Origin: Burkholderia sp. Leaf177
GTDB taxonomy: Bacteria; Pseudomonadota; Gammaproteobacteria; Burkholderiales; Burkholderiaceae
Assembly (NCBI RefSeq): GCF_001424345.1
Contig: NZ_LMPF01000001.1
Location: 451,751-515,750 of the forward strand
Reading direction: 5' to 3'
Length of the DNA stretch: 64,000 bases
The position numbers and the translations under genes were made by a program. Positions 47,801 to 56,598 of this stretch are shown piece after piece. The notes below the pieces were generated by a model. The model made no database searches and was not told where the DNA came from. It was given only the letters and a program-made list of their open reading frames with translations. Numbering within the stretch: the first letter of the stretch is position 1; each line of letters starts with the position of its first letter.

Positions 47801-48239
47801 AATCGAAGAACCACGGCAAACCGATCAACAGCACGACGGCCGCGCCGGCACCCACGGCGAGCGCGCCCATCGAGCTGACCACGCCGCCGTGGGCCGCGAA
47901 CGCGATCAACAAAGCCCGACCCAGATGGTCGGCACTGGCGGCAAATTCAAACGAGTGGAACAGGGCGGCTTCGAGCGCGCAACTCGCGAAAAGCACGCAA
48001 AAAAAGCCAAGCCACAACCGGATCGTGCCGGGGCCGCGCAGGCCGCCGCCGTTCGGCAGAACGGACTTGACGATGCGCCAGAGAAGAGGGATGAACCAGA
48101 CGGCCGAGATACCGAACCAGCCGAAAACTACCGTGTGCATGCAAGGAACCAGGAATGATGTAAGCGATGTGAGCAGCGAACCAAGGCTCGGAAAAAGCGG
48201 AACCGACGATAAAACCATACCGTCGAGTTTAACCGGCAT
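44814..48239 (-). CDS. ftsK: DNA translocase FtsK/SpoIIIE, long-linker form
   Basis: A 1141-aa septal DNA pump. The N-terminal membrane part (about residues 1-160) has four hydrophobic segments. A Pro/Ser/Ala/Glu-rich linker runs from about 175 to 680. The motor has Walker A GTTGSGKS (804-811), Walker [13 protein letters not shown], and [20 protein letters not shown]. The C-terminal winged-helix gamma domain (about 1070-1135; [23 protein letters not shown]) reads KOPS-type sites and activates XerCD. It clears chromosome ends at division. The start may be ATG 48239 or 48218; neither has a clear site. The upstream META gene is codirectional. Confidence 0.9.
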   Translation of the reverse strand: MPVKLDGMVLSSVPLFPSLGSLLTSLTSFLVPCMHTVVFGWFGISAVWFIPLLWRIVKSVLPNGGGLRGPGTIRLWLGFFCVLFASCALEAALFHSFEFAASADHLGRALLIAFAAHGGVVSSMGALAVGAGAAVVLLIGLPWFFDFQWREAFAWANVAFGLGFDSGSFTPRERVVREKPLRKKASREKAERASGVAGVASSSSRISPDAPPLGIPPATPRQGSRYQRPTVWRPQPARRSDAEQQARGPEAARPVEPSFGERRDTHGRGASSIEPLEPVAPAGWLKTGGMTPATSGSPRPAERAVDASAPRRPDVSRSGITRSAPGSSIGSSAARAAQAARNSSMRPSASSSPASTRGNVSAPVVTKESFFAVAASAAGSAPAKPAGPPPEPDRIKEALRSIEQTAAQWTTRADVTRTETPSASTFVGKTSETSVPRTLEHSPEPTAAETTFTSVVQDPPTEPAPTIPEPSATFSAAGEYSPAVPLHDDFGAATNTTSAETPPIPATNYSDAQPDPLPDAPLDSSGVEEPAAPTLAEPAEPARPADLPPWAIRRDQALDDDTERDVTSASHAVESTPRPPLPPETAIEEEIEAEPEDSAPNPSNVVHFPRAVAPAQPPLPATQTPPQDPRPPVRGFIATEFEFHAPAASAVDLPGLDLLEAASDEVEPVSEQHLADTGQLIEQRLQEFKVPVTVVGASAGPVITRFEVEPALGVRGSQIVGLMKDLSRGLGLTSIRVVETIPGKTCMGLELPNARRQMIRLSEILEADVYRDSKSFLTIAMGKDIIGNPVVTDLARAPHMLVAGTTGSGKSVAINAMILSLLFKAKPEDVRLIMIDPKMLELSVYEGIPHLLAPVVTDMKLAANALNWCVGEMEKRYKLMSAVGVRNLQGFNQKIRNAEAAGKKLTNPFSLTPDAPEPLAKLPMIVVVIDELADLMMVAGKQIEQLIARLAQKARAAGIHLILATQRPSVDVITGLIKANIPTRVAFQVSSKIDSRTILDQMGAESLLGAGDMLFLPPGTGYPQRVHGAFVADEEVHSVVEYLKQFGEPEYEEGILSGPTSEGGTPDLFGESQDAEADPLYDEAVAFVLRTRRASISSVQRQLRIGYNRAARLVEQMEAAGLVSPMGTNGNREVLAPGQPE

Positions 48240-48315
48240 GGACCCGGAGTTGACTCGGAGAACTTCGCTCAGGTTCTCGTTTTCCGGCTCCGGCCGTCAT
48301 GCTGCAGAAATGTCC

Positions 48316-48897
48316 TCAAGGTTGCGTGTGCTCGTTGAACGTCAGCACGTCGCCGGTTTTCAGCGTGATCTGCAACTCCTTCGGCGGCCGCATCTGAACC
48401 CCGGTCTTGTCGATACCCGCCAGCCCTTGCAAGAACGGCTGCTCCAGCGCGCTGCCTGGACCGGGCGCACAGGCCATCCTCGTGGCAGCAAGCGGGCCAA
48501 ACGAAAGCTTGCCATCGGTCAGGTCGTACGTGCCGCTAAAACGGTTGCATCCGGAAAAGCCGTTCGCGCGACGCTGGCCGCCTTCTGTCGATAAATTCAG
48601 CGTGACAGGCGTGGCGTCCGGAATCTGGCGCGCACGGCCGGATGCGTCGGTCCAGGTGGCTAGTTGCCATTGGGTATCGTCGAGAAGCTGGGTTGCGGCC
48701 GGATTGTACGGATCGGTCGGCGGCGCGGCGCTGTCCGGGTGGGTCGGCAAAGCGCAGCCCGCGAGCGTGCTACCCAGAACAAGCGCCGCAGCCGAAATCA
48801 AGGCCGCCATGGAAAGCCGGGATTGCGCGGAAGCAGCATGGACGTGGCTAAGCGCCGAATGGGGCGCCAGGCGCGAACGGGAAGGCTGCATCGACAT
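48316..48897 (-). CDS. META domain lipoprotein
   Basis: A 193-aa probable outer-membrane lipoprotein. The signal sequence has a long basic/polar start (about 28 residues), then SMAALISAAALVLGSTLAGC with lipobox cysteine C48. The META domain (HslJ-like) follows from about residue 70: TQWQLATWTDASGR, FSGCNRFSGTYDLTDGKLSFGPLAATRMAC, ending LTFN. META proteins include HslJ, linked to heat and novobiocin tolerance; the function is otherwise unclear. ATG 48897 has AGGA about 7 bases upstream. It lies 76 bases before ftsK on the same strand. Confidence 0.87.
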   Translation of the reverse strand: MSMQPSRSRLAPHSALSHVHAASAQSRLSMAALISAAALVLGSTLAGCALPTHPDSAAPPTDPYNPAATQLLDDTQWQLATWTDASGRARQIPDATPVTLNLSTEGGQRRANGFSGCNRFSGTYDLTDGKLSFGPLAATRMACAPGPGSALEQPFLQGLAGIDKTGVQMRPPKELQITLKTGDVLTFNEHTQP

Positions 48898-49117
48898 GAA
48901 ATATCCTCAGGCTGGCAAAACCGTAAGGGTATCGCACTCATCAGGCGATTGACCAAGGGCGTTTGCATCGGAATCGTTGCGATGTGTAAAGAAACGTCAT
49001 GCGTGGCGGCCTTTCCAACAGGAGAAAACGCTCTGCTCGACGGACCGCGACTCCTGTCTGCGGCAGGGGTCGCGTGTTAACATTCCGGGCTTCACAGGCC
49101 TCTTTTCCGGAGCATCC

Positions 49118-50359
49118 ATGCAGAGCGCGAAGTCCGCTGCGTCCCCTTTTCAAACTGGCACCATCGGCACGCCGCTTTCGCCCGGCGCGACCCGCGTGAT
49201 GCTGCTCGGCGCGGGCGAACTCGGCAAGGAAGTGATCATTGCGCTGCAACGGCTCGGCGTGGAAACCATCGCGGTGGACCGTTACGCCGATGCCCCCGGC
49301 CATCAGGTCGCGCACCGCTCGCACGTGATCGACATGACCGACGGCGCGGCGTTGCGCGCGTTGATCGAGGCCGAGAAGCCGCATTTGATCGTGCCGGAAA
49401 TCGAAGCCATCGCGACCGACACGCTGGCTGAGATCGAAGCCGAGCAACTCGCCGTCGTGATCCCGACCGCGCGCGCAACCCAGCTTACGATGAACCGTGA
49501 AGGCATTCGCCGCCTCGCCGCTGAAACGCTCGGCCTGCCGACGTCGCCCTACGCATTCGCGGATTCGCTCGATGAAATGAAAGCGGGCATCGGCGAGATC
49601 GGATTTCCATGTGTGGTGAAGCCGGTGATGTCGTCGTCGGGCAAGGGGCAGTCGGTGCTTAGAAGCGAAGCCGATATCGAACCTGCATGGCAGCACGCCA
49701 TGGCCGGCGGCCGGGTGAATCACGGGCGCGTGATCGTGGAGGGGTTTATCGACTTCGAATACGAGATCACGCTGCTCACCGTGCGCGCAACCAGTCCGGA
49801 AACGGGCGATTTGCAGACGTATTTCTGCGATCCGATCGGCCATGTGCAAGTTGCGGGCGATTACGTGGAGTCGTGGCAACCGCAAGCCATGAGTGCGGCG
49901 GCGCTGGCGAAATCGCGCGATGTCGCGGAAAAAGTCACGACCGCGCTGGGCGGACGCGGCTTGTTCGGCGTCGAATTGTTCGTGCGCGGCGACGACGTCT
50001 GGTTCTCGGAAGTCAGCCCGCGACCGCATGACACGGGTCTCGTCACGCTGGCCACGCAGCGTTTCTCGGAATTCGACCTGCACGCACGCGCGATCCTCGG
50101 CCTTCCTGTGGATACGACGTTGCGCGCGCCGGGGGCATCGGCGGTAATTTACGGTGGGCTCGACGAAGCGGGCATCGGCTTCGAAGGCGTAGCCGAGGCG
50201 CTTGCGGTGCCGGATTCGGACCTGCGGCTTTTTGGCAAACCGGAAAGTTTCACCAAGCGCCGCATGGGCGTGGCGCTCGCGACCGGACGCAATACCGACG
50301 AAGCCCGGGAACGCGCGAAGCTGGCAGCGTCTAAGGTAAGACCCGTCTCCATTCGATGA
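49118..50359 (+). CDS. purT: Formate-dependent phosphoribosylglycinamide formyltransferase
   Basis: A 413-aa ATP-grasp enzyme that formylates glycinamide ribonucleotide with formate and ATP, the folate-independent third step of purine synthesis. It shows [14 protein letters not shown] for nucleotide binding, [25 protein letters not shown] for the ATP-grasp loop, and [15 protein letters not shown] for the metal site. I chose ATG 49118 with GGAG upstream; the frame is open to 48977 without homology. It stands alone among purine genes. The downstream small genes run in the same direction but seem unrelated. Confidence 0.96.
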   Translation: MQSAKSAASPFQTGTIGTPLSPGATRVMLLGAGELGKEVIIALQRLGVETIAVDRYADAPGHQVAHRSHVIDMTDGAALRALIEAEKPHLIVPEIEAIATDTLAEIEAEQLAVVIPTARATQLTMNREGIRRLAAETLGLPTSPYAFADSLDEMKAGIGEIGFPCVVKPVMSSSGKGQSVLRSEADIEPAWQHAMAGGRVNHGRVIVEGFIDFEYEITLLTVRATSPETGDLQTYFCDPIGHVQVAGDYVESWQPQAMSAAALAKSRDVAEKVTTALGGRGLFGVELFVRGDDVWFSEVSPRPHDTGLVTLATQRFSEFDLHARAILGLPVDTTLRAPGASAVIYGGLDEAGIGFEGVAEALAVPDSDLRLFGKPESFTKRRMGVALATGRNTDEARERAKLAASKVRPVSIR

Positions 50360-50422
50360 CGGCAATACGCTGTCCGTCTCGCGCGCACCACGCGCCACGC
50401 ACGGGCAGCACGGAGGTTTCAA

Positions 50423-50593
50423 GTGAAATTGTGTGTGGTAGCCGCGCTGTGTGCGGTCGTGGTTGGATTGAGCGGGTGCGGATTGGCGGCGGCGCCGTGC
50501 CGTATTGCGTCGGCGGGCTTGAAGATCGTGCCGGTGGTCGGTCACGTCGCGGCGGCGCCGACCGATGCGTGCGCCGGGGTCATCGATCCTTGA
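50423..50593 (+). CDS. Small lipoprotein, DUF6726 family (56 aa)
   Basis: A short gene: GTG 50423 preceded by GGAGG 6 bases upstream, stop TGA 50591-50593. The product starts MKLCVVAALCAVVVGLSGCG; LSGC is a lipobox, with Cys19 as the lipidated residue. The mature part APCRIASAGLKIVPVVGHVA then APTDAC matches what I recall of DUF6726, tiny lipoproteins of Burkholderia-group genomes of unknown function. Two further cysteines could form a disulfide. It lies 55 bases before the MliC-like gene in the same direction. Confidence 0.83.
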   Translation: MKLCVVAALCAVVVGLSGCGLAAAPCRIASAGLKIVPVVGHVAAAPTDACAGVIDP

Positions 50594-50648
50594 TTGACGC
50601 GCGGCGCGGCGGCTGACCGCACAAAATCACGAACAAAAGGATACCGAG

Positions 50649-51044
50649 ATGGAACGTTTTTTTGAACGGATGCACGGGATCAGGAGGAAAATCGCTGCGA
50701 CCTTCGGGGTGCTGTGTCTGGCGTCCGTCGCGCATGTGGCGTTCGCCATGCCGCTGACCGTGCCTCAAATCCAGACGGCTACGACCAACACATTGCGCTA
50801 CAAATGCAACGGCGGTCGCGTGCTGACCGTCCAGTACATGAACACGAAGAACAAGCAGAGCTTCGCCTTGCTCACCGTGGATAGTCGCAAGATGCTGTTT
50901 GTCAACGTGCTCGCCGCGTCCGGCGCGAAATACGTCGGCGATCACTACACGTGGTGGACCAAAGGCCCTGAGGGCACGCTCACCGACGAAACCGCCGACC
51001 CGAAAGCCGCGCCCATGCTTTCGGAATGCAAGACAGGAACGTAA
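50649..51044 (+). CDS. MliC/PliC family lysozyme inhibitor
   Basis: A 131-aa exported protein. The signal peptide ends at AFA (about residue 33), with no lipobox, so the mature protein is periplasmic like PliC rather than membrane-bound MliC. The MliC fold is recognised by YKCNGGRVLTVQY, the FALLTVD and LFVNVLAASGAKYVGDHYTWWTKG stretch, and the final SEC; C52 and C128 probably form the conserved disulfide. These proteins block c-type lysozyme and help survival in hosts. It is followed by a strong terminator. Confidence 0.87.
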   Translation: MERFFERMHGIRRKIAATFGVLCLASVAHVAFAMPLTVPQIQTATTNTLRYKCNGGRVLTVQYMNTKNKQSFALLTVDSRKMLFVNVLAASGAKYVGDHYTWWTKGPEGTLTDETADPKAAPMLSECKTGT

Positions 51045-51070
51045 TCCGATCAGTGCTTCATTTGCGATGA

Positions 51071-51108
51071 AAGCCCGTTTCGACGCCGGTCGAAGCGGGC
51101 TTTTTTTT
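51071..51108 (+). terminator. Intrinsic terminator after the MliC-like gene
   Basis: A 14-bp stem with one G-T pair (51071-51084 with 51089-51102), 4-nt loop, and a run of eight T (51101-51108). Confidence 0.92.
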
Positions 51109-51133
51109 ACGTCAGCCAATTATCTGGAACATA

Positions 51134-51149
51134 GGCCGGTTGGCTAACG
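51134..51149 (+). promoter_or_regulatory. Recurrent 16-bp motif upstream of the acetolactate synthase-like gene
   Basis: GGCCGGTTGGCTAACG, matching the dnaE-upstream copies at 13 of 16 positions. It lies about 190 bases before the ATG. TTGGCT (51140-51145) also forms an inverted repeat with AGCCAA at 51114-51119. Confidence 0.5.
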
Positions 51150-51293
51150 TGGAGGACCGTCGCGGCATCGAACGGCTATCCGGAGTATGGTTGCTATCGG
51201 GATGTTGGCTCGCGCAAACCGCGGGCTGCATCAAAGGACCGGCGGCTGCCGCGGGGCCTCACTTCGCCACAGCCGATTCATTCATTGCGTCGT

Positions 51294-51315
51294 GTGCACG
51301 GCATTTGACGTGCAC
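51294..51315 (+). promoter_or_regulatory. Paired GTGCAC palindromes
   Basis: GTGCAC occurs at 51294-51299 and 51310-51315, 16 bases apart, 24 bases before the acetolactate synthase-like ATG. It could be an operator or leader structure. Confidence 0.35.
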
Positions 51316-51338
51316 GCCGCCATCAAGCGAGAGCTTTC

Positions 51339-52991
51339 ATGAAAGCATCGGATCTGTTCGTCAAAGCGCTGGAAGCCGAAAAGGTCGAATACGTATTTGG
51401 CATTCCCGGCGAAGAAAATCTCGATCTCCTCGAATCGTTACGCCGTTCGAAGATCAAGCTGATCCTGACGCGCCACGAGCAGGCCGCGGGTTTCATGGCC
51501 GCAACGTATGGGCGCCTGACGGGCAAAACGGGCGTGTGCCTCGCGACTCTCGGGCCGGGCGCTACCAACTTCGTGACAGCGGCTGCGTATGCACAATTAG
51601 GCGGCATGCCCATGCTCATGGTCACCGGCCAGAAGCCGATCAAGTCCAGCAAGCAAGGCAGCTTTCAAATTGTCGACGTGGTCCGGATGATGGAACCGCT
51701 CACCAAATACACGCGGTCGATGGTCTCTATCGGCAATATTCCGGCGTCGGTGCGCGAGGCGTTTAGGCGTGCGGAAGAGGAGCGTCCGGGCGCGACGCAT
51801 CTGGAATTGCCGGAGGACGTTGCGCACGAAGAGGGCGACGGCGCGCCGATTCCGAAAAGCTTCAGCCGGCGTCCGGTTGCGGAGGAAAAAGCGGTCGAGC
51901 GCGCTGTAGAGGCCATCCGCGAAGCGAAACATCCGTTGCTGATGATCGGCGCGGGCGGAAACCGCAAGACCACTACGAAGATGCTGCGTGAGTTTGTCGA
52001 TCAGATCGGCATTCCGTTTTTCACGACGCAAATGGGCAAGGGCGTGATCGACGAGTCGCATCCCATGTGGCTCGGCAACGCCACGCTGTCTGATGGCGAC
52101 TTCGTGCATCGCGCGATCGATCATGCGGACTGCATTATCAACATTGGTCATGACGTGATCGAGAAACCGCCGTTTTTCATGCGCAGCGGCGACGCGGGCG
52201 AAAAGACGGTAATCCATGTGAACTTCCTCGGTGCGCAGGTCGATCCCGTGTATTTCCCGCAAATAGAAGTGGTGGGGGACATTGCGAACGCCGTCTGGCA
52301 AATGAAGGAATTGCTGAAGGAGCCGCAAGAAAATTGGGATTTCTCGCGTTTCAAGATGATCAAGGAGCATTTCGACGCGCAGCTCGCGAAAGGCGAGCAC
52401 GACGACCGCTTCCCCATGTATCCGGTCAGGATCGTGAAGGACGTCTACGACACCATGCCGAAGGACGGCATCATTTGCCTCGATAACGGCATGTACAAGA
52501 TCTGGTTCGCGCGCTACTACCGGGCTCACGATCCAAATTCGATCCTCCTGGACAACGCGCTTGCGTCCATGGGAGCAGGTCTGCCGTCCGCGATCGCAAG
52601 CAAGATCGTGCATCCCGAGCGCAACGTGATGGCGGTTTGCGGTGACGGCGGCTTCATGATGAATTCGCAGGAAGTCGAAACCGCCGTGCGTCTGAAGCTC
52701 GATCTCGTGATCCTGCTGCTGCGCGACGATGCGTTCGGCATGATCCGCTGGAAGCAGGAGAACATGAACTTTCCTGATTACGGCATGACGCTGCAGAACC
52801 CGGATTTCGTGGCGTATGCGCAGAGTTATGGAGCGATCGGGCATCGTGTGGAAACAGCCGAGGCGCTCGCGCCCTTGATCCGCGAATGTTTCGCGACGCC
52901 GGGCGTGCATCTGATCGACGTGCCTATCGACTATTCGGACAACGAGCGCGTGCTGAACCGCGAGATCAAACGCCTGAGCGCGCAACTTTGA
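51339..52991 (+). CDS. Acetolactate synthase-like ThDP-dependent enzyme
   Basis: A 550-aa thiamine-diphosphate enzyme of the acetolactate synthase large-subunit family. Catalytic Glu47 lies in LTRHEQAAGF, and LATLGPGATN is typical. The cofactor motif is GDGG (435-438) ending at RDDAFGM (462-468), with Asp463 where most family members have the metal-binding Asn; catabolic FAD-free AlsS enzymes also use Asp. No small regulatory subunit gene is present, and an aldehyde dehydrogenase follows 18 bases later. A biosynthetic valine role is therefore unlikely; a catabolic carboligase or lyase producing an aldehyde is inferred. The substrate is unknown. Confidence 0.85.
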   Translation: MKASDLFVKALEAEKVEYVFGIPGEENLDLLESLRRSKIKLILTRHEQAAGFMAATYGRLTGKTGVCLATLGPGATNFVTAAAYAQLGGMPMLMVTGQKPIKSSKQGSFQIVDVVRMMEPLTKYTRSMVSIGNIPASVREAFRRAEEERPGATHLELPEDVAHEEGDGAPIPKSFSRRPVAEEKAVERAVEAIREAKHPLLMIGAGGNRKTTTKMLREFVDQIGIPFFTTQMGKGVIDESHPMWLGNATLSDGDFVHRAIDHADCIINIGHDVIEKPPFFMRSGDAGEKTVIHVNFLGAQVDPVYFPQIEVVGDIANAVWQMKELLKEPQENWDFSRFKMIKEHFDAQLAKGEHDDRFPMYPVRIVKDVYDTMPKDGIICLDNGMYKIWFARYYRAHDPNSILLDNALASMGAGLPSAIASKIVHPERNVMAVCGDGGFMMNSQEVETAVRLKLDLVILLLRDDAFGMIRWKQENMNFPDYGMTLQNPDFVAYAQSYGAIGHRVETAEALAPLIRECFATPGVHLIDVPIDYSDNERVLNREIKRLSAQL

Positions 52992-53009
52992 ACAGATGAA
53001 GGGGCTGAC

Positions 53010-54479
53010 ATGCTGAAGAAAACCTATCCGTATTACCTGGCGAACGAGGCCGTGGCGGCCAACACGGACCTGGAAGTCACCGATAAATTCAGCGGCGAAG
53101 TTGCGACCCGCGTGGCGATGGCGGACGCGAAGGCAATCGATGCCGCAATCGGCCACGCCGTTGCCGCACAGCGCGCAATGCGCGAATTCAAGCCGTATCA
53201 GCGGCAAGCGGTGCTCGATCATTGCGTAAAGCGTTTCCGGGAACGTTTCGATGAACTCGCGGAGGCGCTGTGCATAGAAGCCGGCAAGCCGATCAACGAT
53301 TCAAAGGGCGAAGTGACGCGTCTTATCGATACCTTCCGGGTCGCGGCCGAAGAATCGGTGCGTATCGACGGCGGCATGATCAATCTGGAAATTGCGCCGC
53401 GCGCCGCTGGATATCACGGGTACTACAAACGCGTGCCGATTGGTCCGTGCTCGTTCATATCGCCGTTCAATTTCCCGTTGAACCTCACGGCGCACAAGGT
53501 CGCGCCGGCAATTGCCGCGGGTTGTCCGTTCGTGCTTAAACCGGCGAGCCGCACGCCGGTGGGCGCGTTGATCATGGGCGAAGTGCTCGCCGAAACGGAT
53601 TTGCCGAAGGGCGCGTTTTCCATTCTTCCGGCCCATCGCGATGGCGCGGATCTTTTTACTACCGACGAACGGTTTCGCCTGCTTTCGTTCACCGGTTCTC
53701 CGGCGGTCGGCTGGGAGCTGAAGAAAAAGGCGGGCAAGAAGAAGGTGATTCTAGAGTTGGGCGGGAACGCGGCGGCGATTGTCGACCGTGATCAAGCGGA
53801 CAGGCTGGATTACGTCGTGGACCGGTTGGCATTCGGCGCGTTCTACCAGTCGGGGCAAAGTTGCATTGGAGTGCAACGCATCCTGGCGCACGCCGACATC
53901 TACGATGCGCTGCGTGAAAAGCTCATCGCCAGGACGAAGTCGTTGAAGATGGGAGATCCGAAAGACGAAAAAACGTTCGTTGGCCCGATGATCTCGGAAT
54001 CCGAATCCAGACGGCTGGCCGGCTGGATGGAAAGCGCGGTGTCGAGTGGCGCGAAAATCATTGCGGGCGGGAAGGTGGAGGGCGCAATGTTCGAAGCCAC
54101 GTTGCTGGAGGGCGTGAAGCGCGACCAGGATTTGTATCGCAAGGAGGCATTCGGGCCGGTTGCGATCCTCGAAAAATTTACGGATTTTGCCGGGGCGCTC
54201 GATACGGTCAACGACAGTGATTTCGGCCTGCAAGCCGGCGTTTTCTCCGATAGCCTCACAAACGTCAATCTCGCCTGGGACGGGCTGGAGGTGGGCGGCG
54301 TGGTGATCAACGACGTGCCGTCGTTCCGCGTCGACAACATGCCTTATGGCGGCGTCAAGGATTCCGGGCTCGGGCGGGAAGGCGTCAAATACGCAATCGA
54401 AGATATGACCGAACTGCGGCTGATGGTGGTTCGAGACGTGCCGAAACAGGCGTCGGGTGCTGCGCCAAAAGCGAAATAG
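53010..54479 (+). CDS. NAD(P)-dependent aldehyde dehydrogenase family protein
   Basis: A 489-aa aldehyde dehydrogenase. The nucleophile is Cys285 in SGQSCIGVQR and the general base is Glu249 in ILELGGNAA. The cofactor loop SFTGSPAVGWELKKKAG and SPFNFPLNLTAHKVAPA fit the glyceraldehyde/succinate-semialdehyde-like group. AAGGGG stands before the ATG. It is transcribed with the acetolactate synthase-like gene and probably oxidises the aldehyde made or released by it. Substrate not predictable. Confidence 0.9.
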   Translation: MLKKTYPYYLANEAVAANTDLEVTDKFSGEVATRVAMADAKAIDAAIGHAVAAQRAMREFKPYQRQAVLDHCVKRFRERFDELAEALCIEAGKPINDSKGEVTRLIDTFRVAAEESVRIDGGMINLEIAPRAAGYHGYYKRVPIGPCSFISPFNFPLNLTAHKVAPAIAAGCPFVLKPASRTPVGALIMGEVLAETDLPKGAFSILPAHRDGADLFTTDERFRLLSFTGSPAVGWELKKKAGKKKVILELGGNAAAIVDRDQADRLDYVVDRLAFGAFYQSGQSCIGVQRILAHADIYDALREKLIARTKSLKMGDPKDEKTFVGPMISESESRRLAGWMESAVSSGAKIIAGGKVEGAMFEATLLEGVKRDQDLYRKEAFGPVAILEKFTDFAGALDTVNDSDFGLQAGVFSDSLTNVNLAWDGLEVGGVVINDVPSFRVDNMPYGGVKDSGLGREGVKYAIEDMTELRLMVVRDVPKQASGAAPKAK

Positions 54480-54966
54480 GCCGTTGCGGGCGCTGCGCGG
54501 CATGGCGGAGACGCCCGGCTGGCGGGGTTTTCCGGTGTCCGGATGCACCAAACGATCTGCGCGTGGCGCCGGGCGGTGCAGTGCTACAATATCGGGCTTT
54601 CCCGTAGATTGAACGCCACAACCGGTGCAACTGCGGGGAAGGTCGTGACCGGCGTGCTTTTCATACCGGTTGCCGCCGAGGTAGCGGCACGCAAGCCGCT
54701 GCATACAACCTCGCCACTTGTAATTTGCCGTTTGAGCCGTTTGTACTATTGCAGGTACTACGCTGTCCGGTTGAATCAGACCGGATCAGGCAGAAATTCG
54801 CAGAGGTCGAAACCTTGCGAATCCGAAGTCCGCGAGTTGATCGCCGATTGCCAGTTGCAAGGCGAAACACGCGGCTTCTTTCTTCACGAAGTCCATGAGC
54901 GGTGGAATGACCGCTCGCGCGCCGCTCCGGCGCATTTTTAGCGAAAGCGAAGCCACCAAAGTCACC
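54480..54966 (+). other. Long leader region of rhlE (487 bp without a gene)
   Basis: An extended -10 TGCTACAAT (54582-54590) would start a leader of about 370 nt. Within it I see several inverted repeats, and a terminator-like hairpin just before the start (separate entry). An open frame at 54543-54941 has no family-like sequence and I do not call it. Long 5' leaders are known for cold-shock helicase genes. Confidence 0.6.
54897..54939 (+). promoter_or_regulatory. Attenuator-like alternative hairpins before rhlE
   Basis: Hairpin A pairs GAGCGGT (54897-54903) with ACCGCTC (54910-54916). Hairpin B pairs GCGCCG (54919-54924) with CGGCGC (54928-54933), followed by ATTTTT, as in an intrinsic terminator. 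GAGCGG (54897-54902) can instead pair with CCGCTC at 54922-54927, which would break hairpin B. If translation began at ATG 54895 or 54907 this would be coding sequence instead. Confidence 0.5.
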
Positions 54967-56529
54967 ATGTCAGATCCCGTCGTCACGAACCCGTCCGCCG
55001 CTCAATCCGACGCGCCCGCCGCTCATCCCAGCGCTGAAAACAGCGTCGCGCCACAGGCGCCCGCTGTCGCAGCGGCTGAGCCCGTACCCACATTCGACCA
55101 GTTCGGCTTGTCCGCCGACATCCTGCGCGCGGTGGTCGAGTCCGGCTACACCGTCCCCACGCCCATTCAGGCGCAAGCAATCCCCGTGGTGCTCGCCGGC
55201 CGCGACGTCATGGGCGCCGCGCAGACCGGCACCGGCAAGACCGCGAGTTTCTCGTTGCCGATCATCCAGCGTTTGCTGCCAACGGCCAGCACGAGCGCAT
55301 CGCCGGCTCGCCACCCGGTGCGCGCGCTGATCCTCACCCCAACGCGTGAACTCGCCGATCAGGTCGCCGCCAACGTGCAGGCTTATTCCAAGCACACGCC
55401 GCTGCGCAGCACCGTGGTGTTCGGCGGTGTCGACATGAATCCGCAATCCGAAGCCTTGCGGCGCGGCGTGGAAATCCTGATCGCAACGCCAGGACGCTTG
55501 CTCGATCACGTCCAGCAGAAAACGCTGAACCTGGGTCAAGTGCAAATGCTCGTCCTCGACGAAGCCGACCGCATGCTCGACATGGGTTTCCTGCCGGACC
55601 TGCAGCGCATCCTGAATCTGTTGCCGAAGGAGCGCCAGACTTTGCTGTTCTCGGCCACGTTCTCGGGCGAAATCAAGAAGCTTGCTGCGACGTATTTGCG
55701 CAACCCGCAAACCATCGAAGTTGCGCGCAGCAATTCCACGAATGCGAACGTGCGGCAAATCGTGTTCGAAGTCGCCGAAAGCGATAAATCCGGCGCGGTT
55801 ACGCAACTGATTCGCGAGCGCGGTCTCAAGCAAGTCCTGGTGTTCTGTAACAGCAAGATCGGCGCAAGCCGCCTCGCGCGCGTGCTAGAAAAGGACGGAA
55901 TCATCGCCACGGCCATTCACGGCGACCGCACGCAAGGCGAGCGCATGCAGGCCCTCGATGCATTCAAAAAAGGTGAAATCGAAGCGCTGGTCGCAACCGA
56001 CGTTGCCGCGCGTGGTCTCGACATCACCGATTTGCCGGCAGTGATCAACTTCGACCTGCCGTTCAGCGCGGAAGATTACGTTCACCGCATTGGCCGGACG
56101 GGGCGTGCCGGTGCGACAGGCGACGCGTTGTCGCTGTGCAGCCCGAACGAGCGCAAGCAACTCGCCGATATCGAGAAGCTGATCAAGCGGCCGCTCGAAG
56201 TGATGACACTGAAGGTCGAATTGCCGGCGCGGCGTGAATCGTCCAGTGGTCGCCGCGACGAACGGCCAGCTCGTGCGGAGCGCGGTGAACATCGGCATGG
56301 ACGCAGCGAAGAGCCGCGCCGCCGTTCCACGTCATTCGAGCGTTCGCATTCGCGCCAGCAACCTGTCGATGATTTTTTCCTGAAGCCGTATGTGGCGTCG
56401 CCGGCATCGGCCAGGAAAGCGCAGGATGAAGCGGCAGCGGAAGCCGAGCGCAAGAACACGCCGCGTCAACCTTTGGCGGCGTTGCTTGGCGGTTTGGGCA
56501 TGCCACGCAGGACGCCTTCGGAGTCTTGA
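54967..56529 (+). CDS. rhlE: DEAD-box ATP-dependent RNA helicase RhlE
   Basis: A 520-aa RNA helicase for RNA remodelling, ribosome assembly and RNA decay. Motifs: Q-motif around FDQFGLSADILRAV...TPIQAQAIP, motif I AQTGTGKT, Ia PTRELADQ, II DEAD (LVLDEADRMLDMGF), III SAT, and VI HRIGRTGRAG. The RhlE subgroup is shown by MNPQ in FGGVDMNPQ. The C-terminal 90 residues are basic, rich in Arg/Ser/Glu, for RNA binding. I chose ATG 54967 (MSDPVV) by homology; ATGs at 54895 and 54907 are in frame. The long leader suggests post-transcriptional control. Confidence 0.93.
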   Translation: MSDPVVTNPSAAQSDAPAAHPSAENSVAPQAPAVAAAEPVPTFDQFGLSADILRAVVESGYTVPTPIQAQAIPVVLAGRDVMGAAQTGTGKTASFSLPIIQRLLPTASTSASPARHPVRALILTPTRELADQVAANVQAYSKHTPLRSTVVFGGVDMNPQSEALRRGVEILIATPGRLLDHVQQKTLNLGQVQMLVLDEADRMLDMGFLPDLQRILNLLPKERQTLLFSATFSGEIKKLAATYLRNPQTIEVARSNSTNANVRQIVFEVAESDKSGAVTQLIRERGLKQVLVFCNSKIGASRLARVLEKDGIIATAIHGDRTQGERMQALDAFKKGEIEALVATDVAARGLDITDLPAVINFDLPFSAEDYVHRIGRTGRAGATGDALSLCSPNERKQLADIEKLIKRPLEVMTLKVELPARRESSSGRRDERPARAERGEHRHGRSEEPRRRSTSFERSHSRQQPVDDFFLKPYVASPASARKAQDEAAAEAERKNTPRQPLAALLGGLGMPRRTPSES

Positions 56530-56552
56530 GAGATAGACGCATTTCGTAGCGA

Positions 56553-56578
56553 AAAAAGCGGCAGCAATGCCGCTTTTT
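56553..56578. terminator. Bidirectional terminator between rhlE and gluQ
   Basis: An 11-bp stem AAAAAGCGGCA/TGCCGCTTTTT (56553-56563 with 56568-56578), GCAA loop. It serves both convergent genes. Confidence 0.88.
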
Positions 56579-56598
56579 GCTTTTTGTGAGTTGCCGGA

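Noticed and set aside
51339..52991. Biosynthetic acetolactate synthase IlvB/IlvI
   Set aside because: No regulatory subunit gene follows, the partner is an aldehyde dehydrogenase, and Asp replaces the usual Asn of the ThDP motif.
54543..54941. 132-aa open frame in the rhlE leader
   Set aside because: Composition is not protein-like, no ribosome binding site is visible, and it spans the hairpins; it is better explained as untranslated leader.
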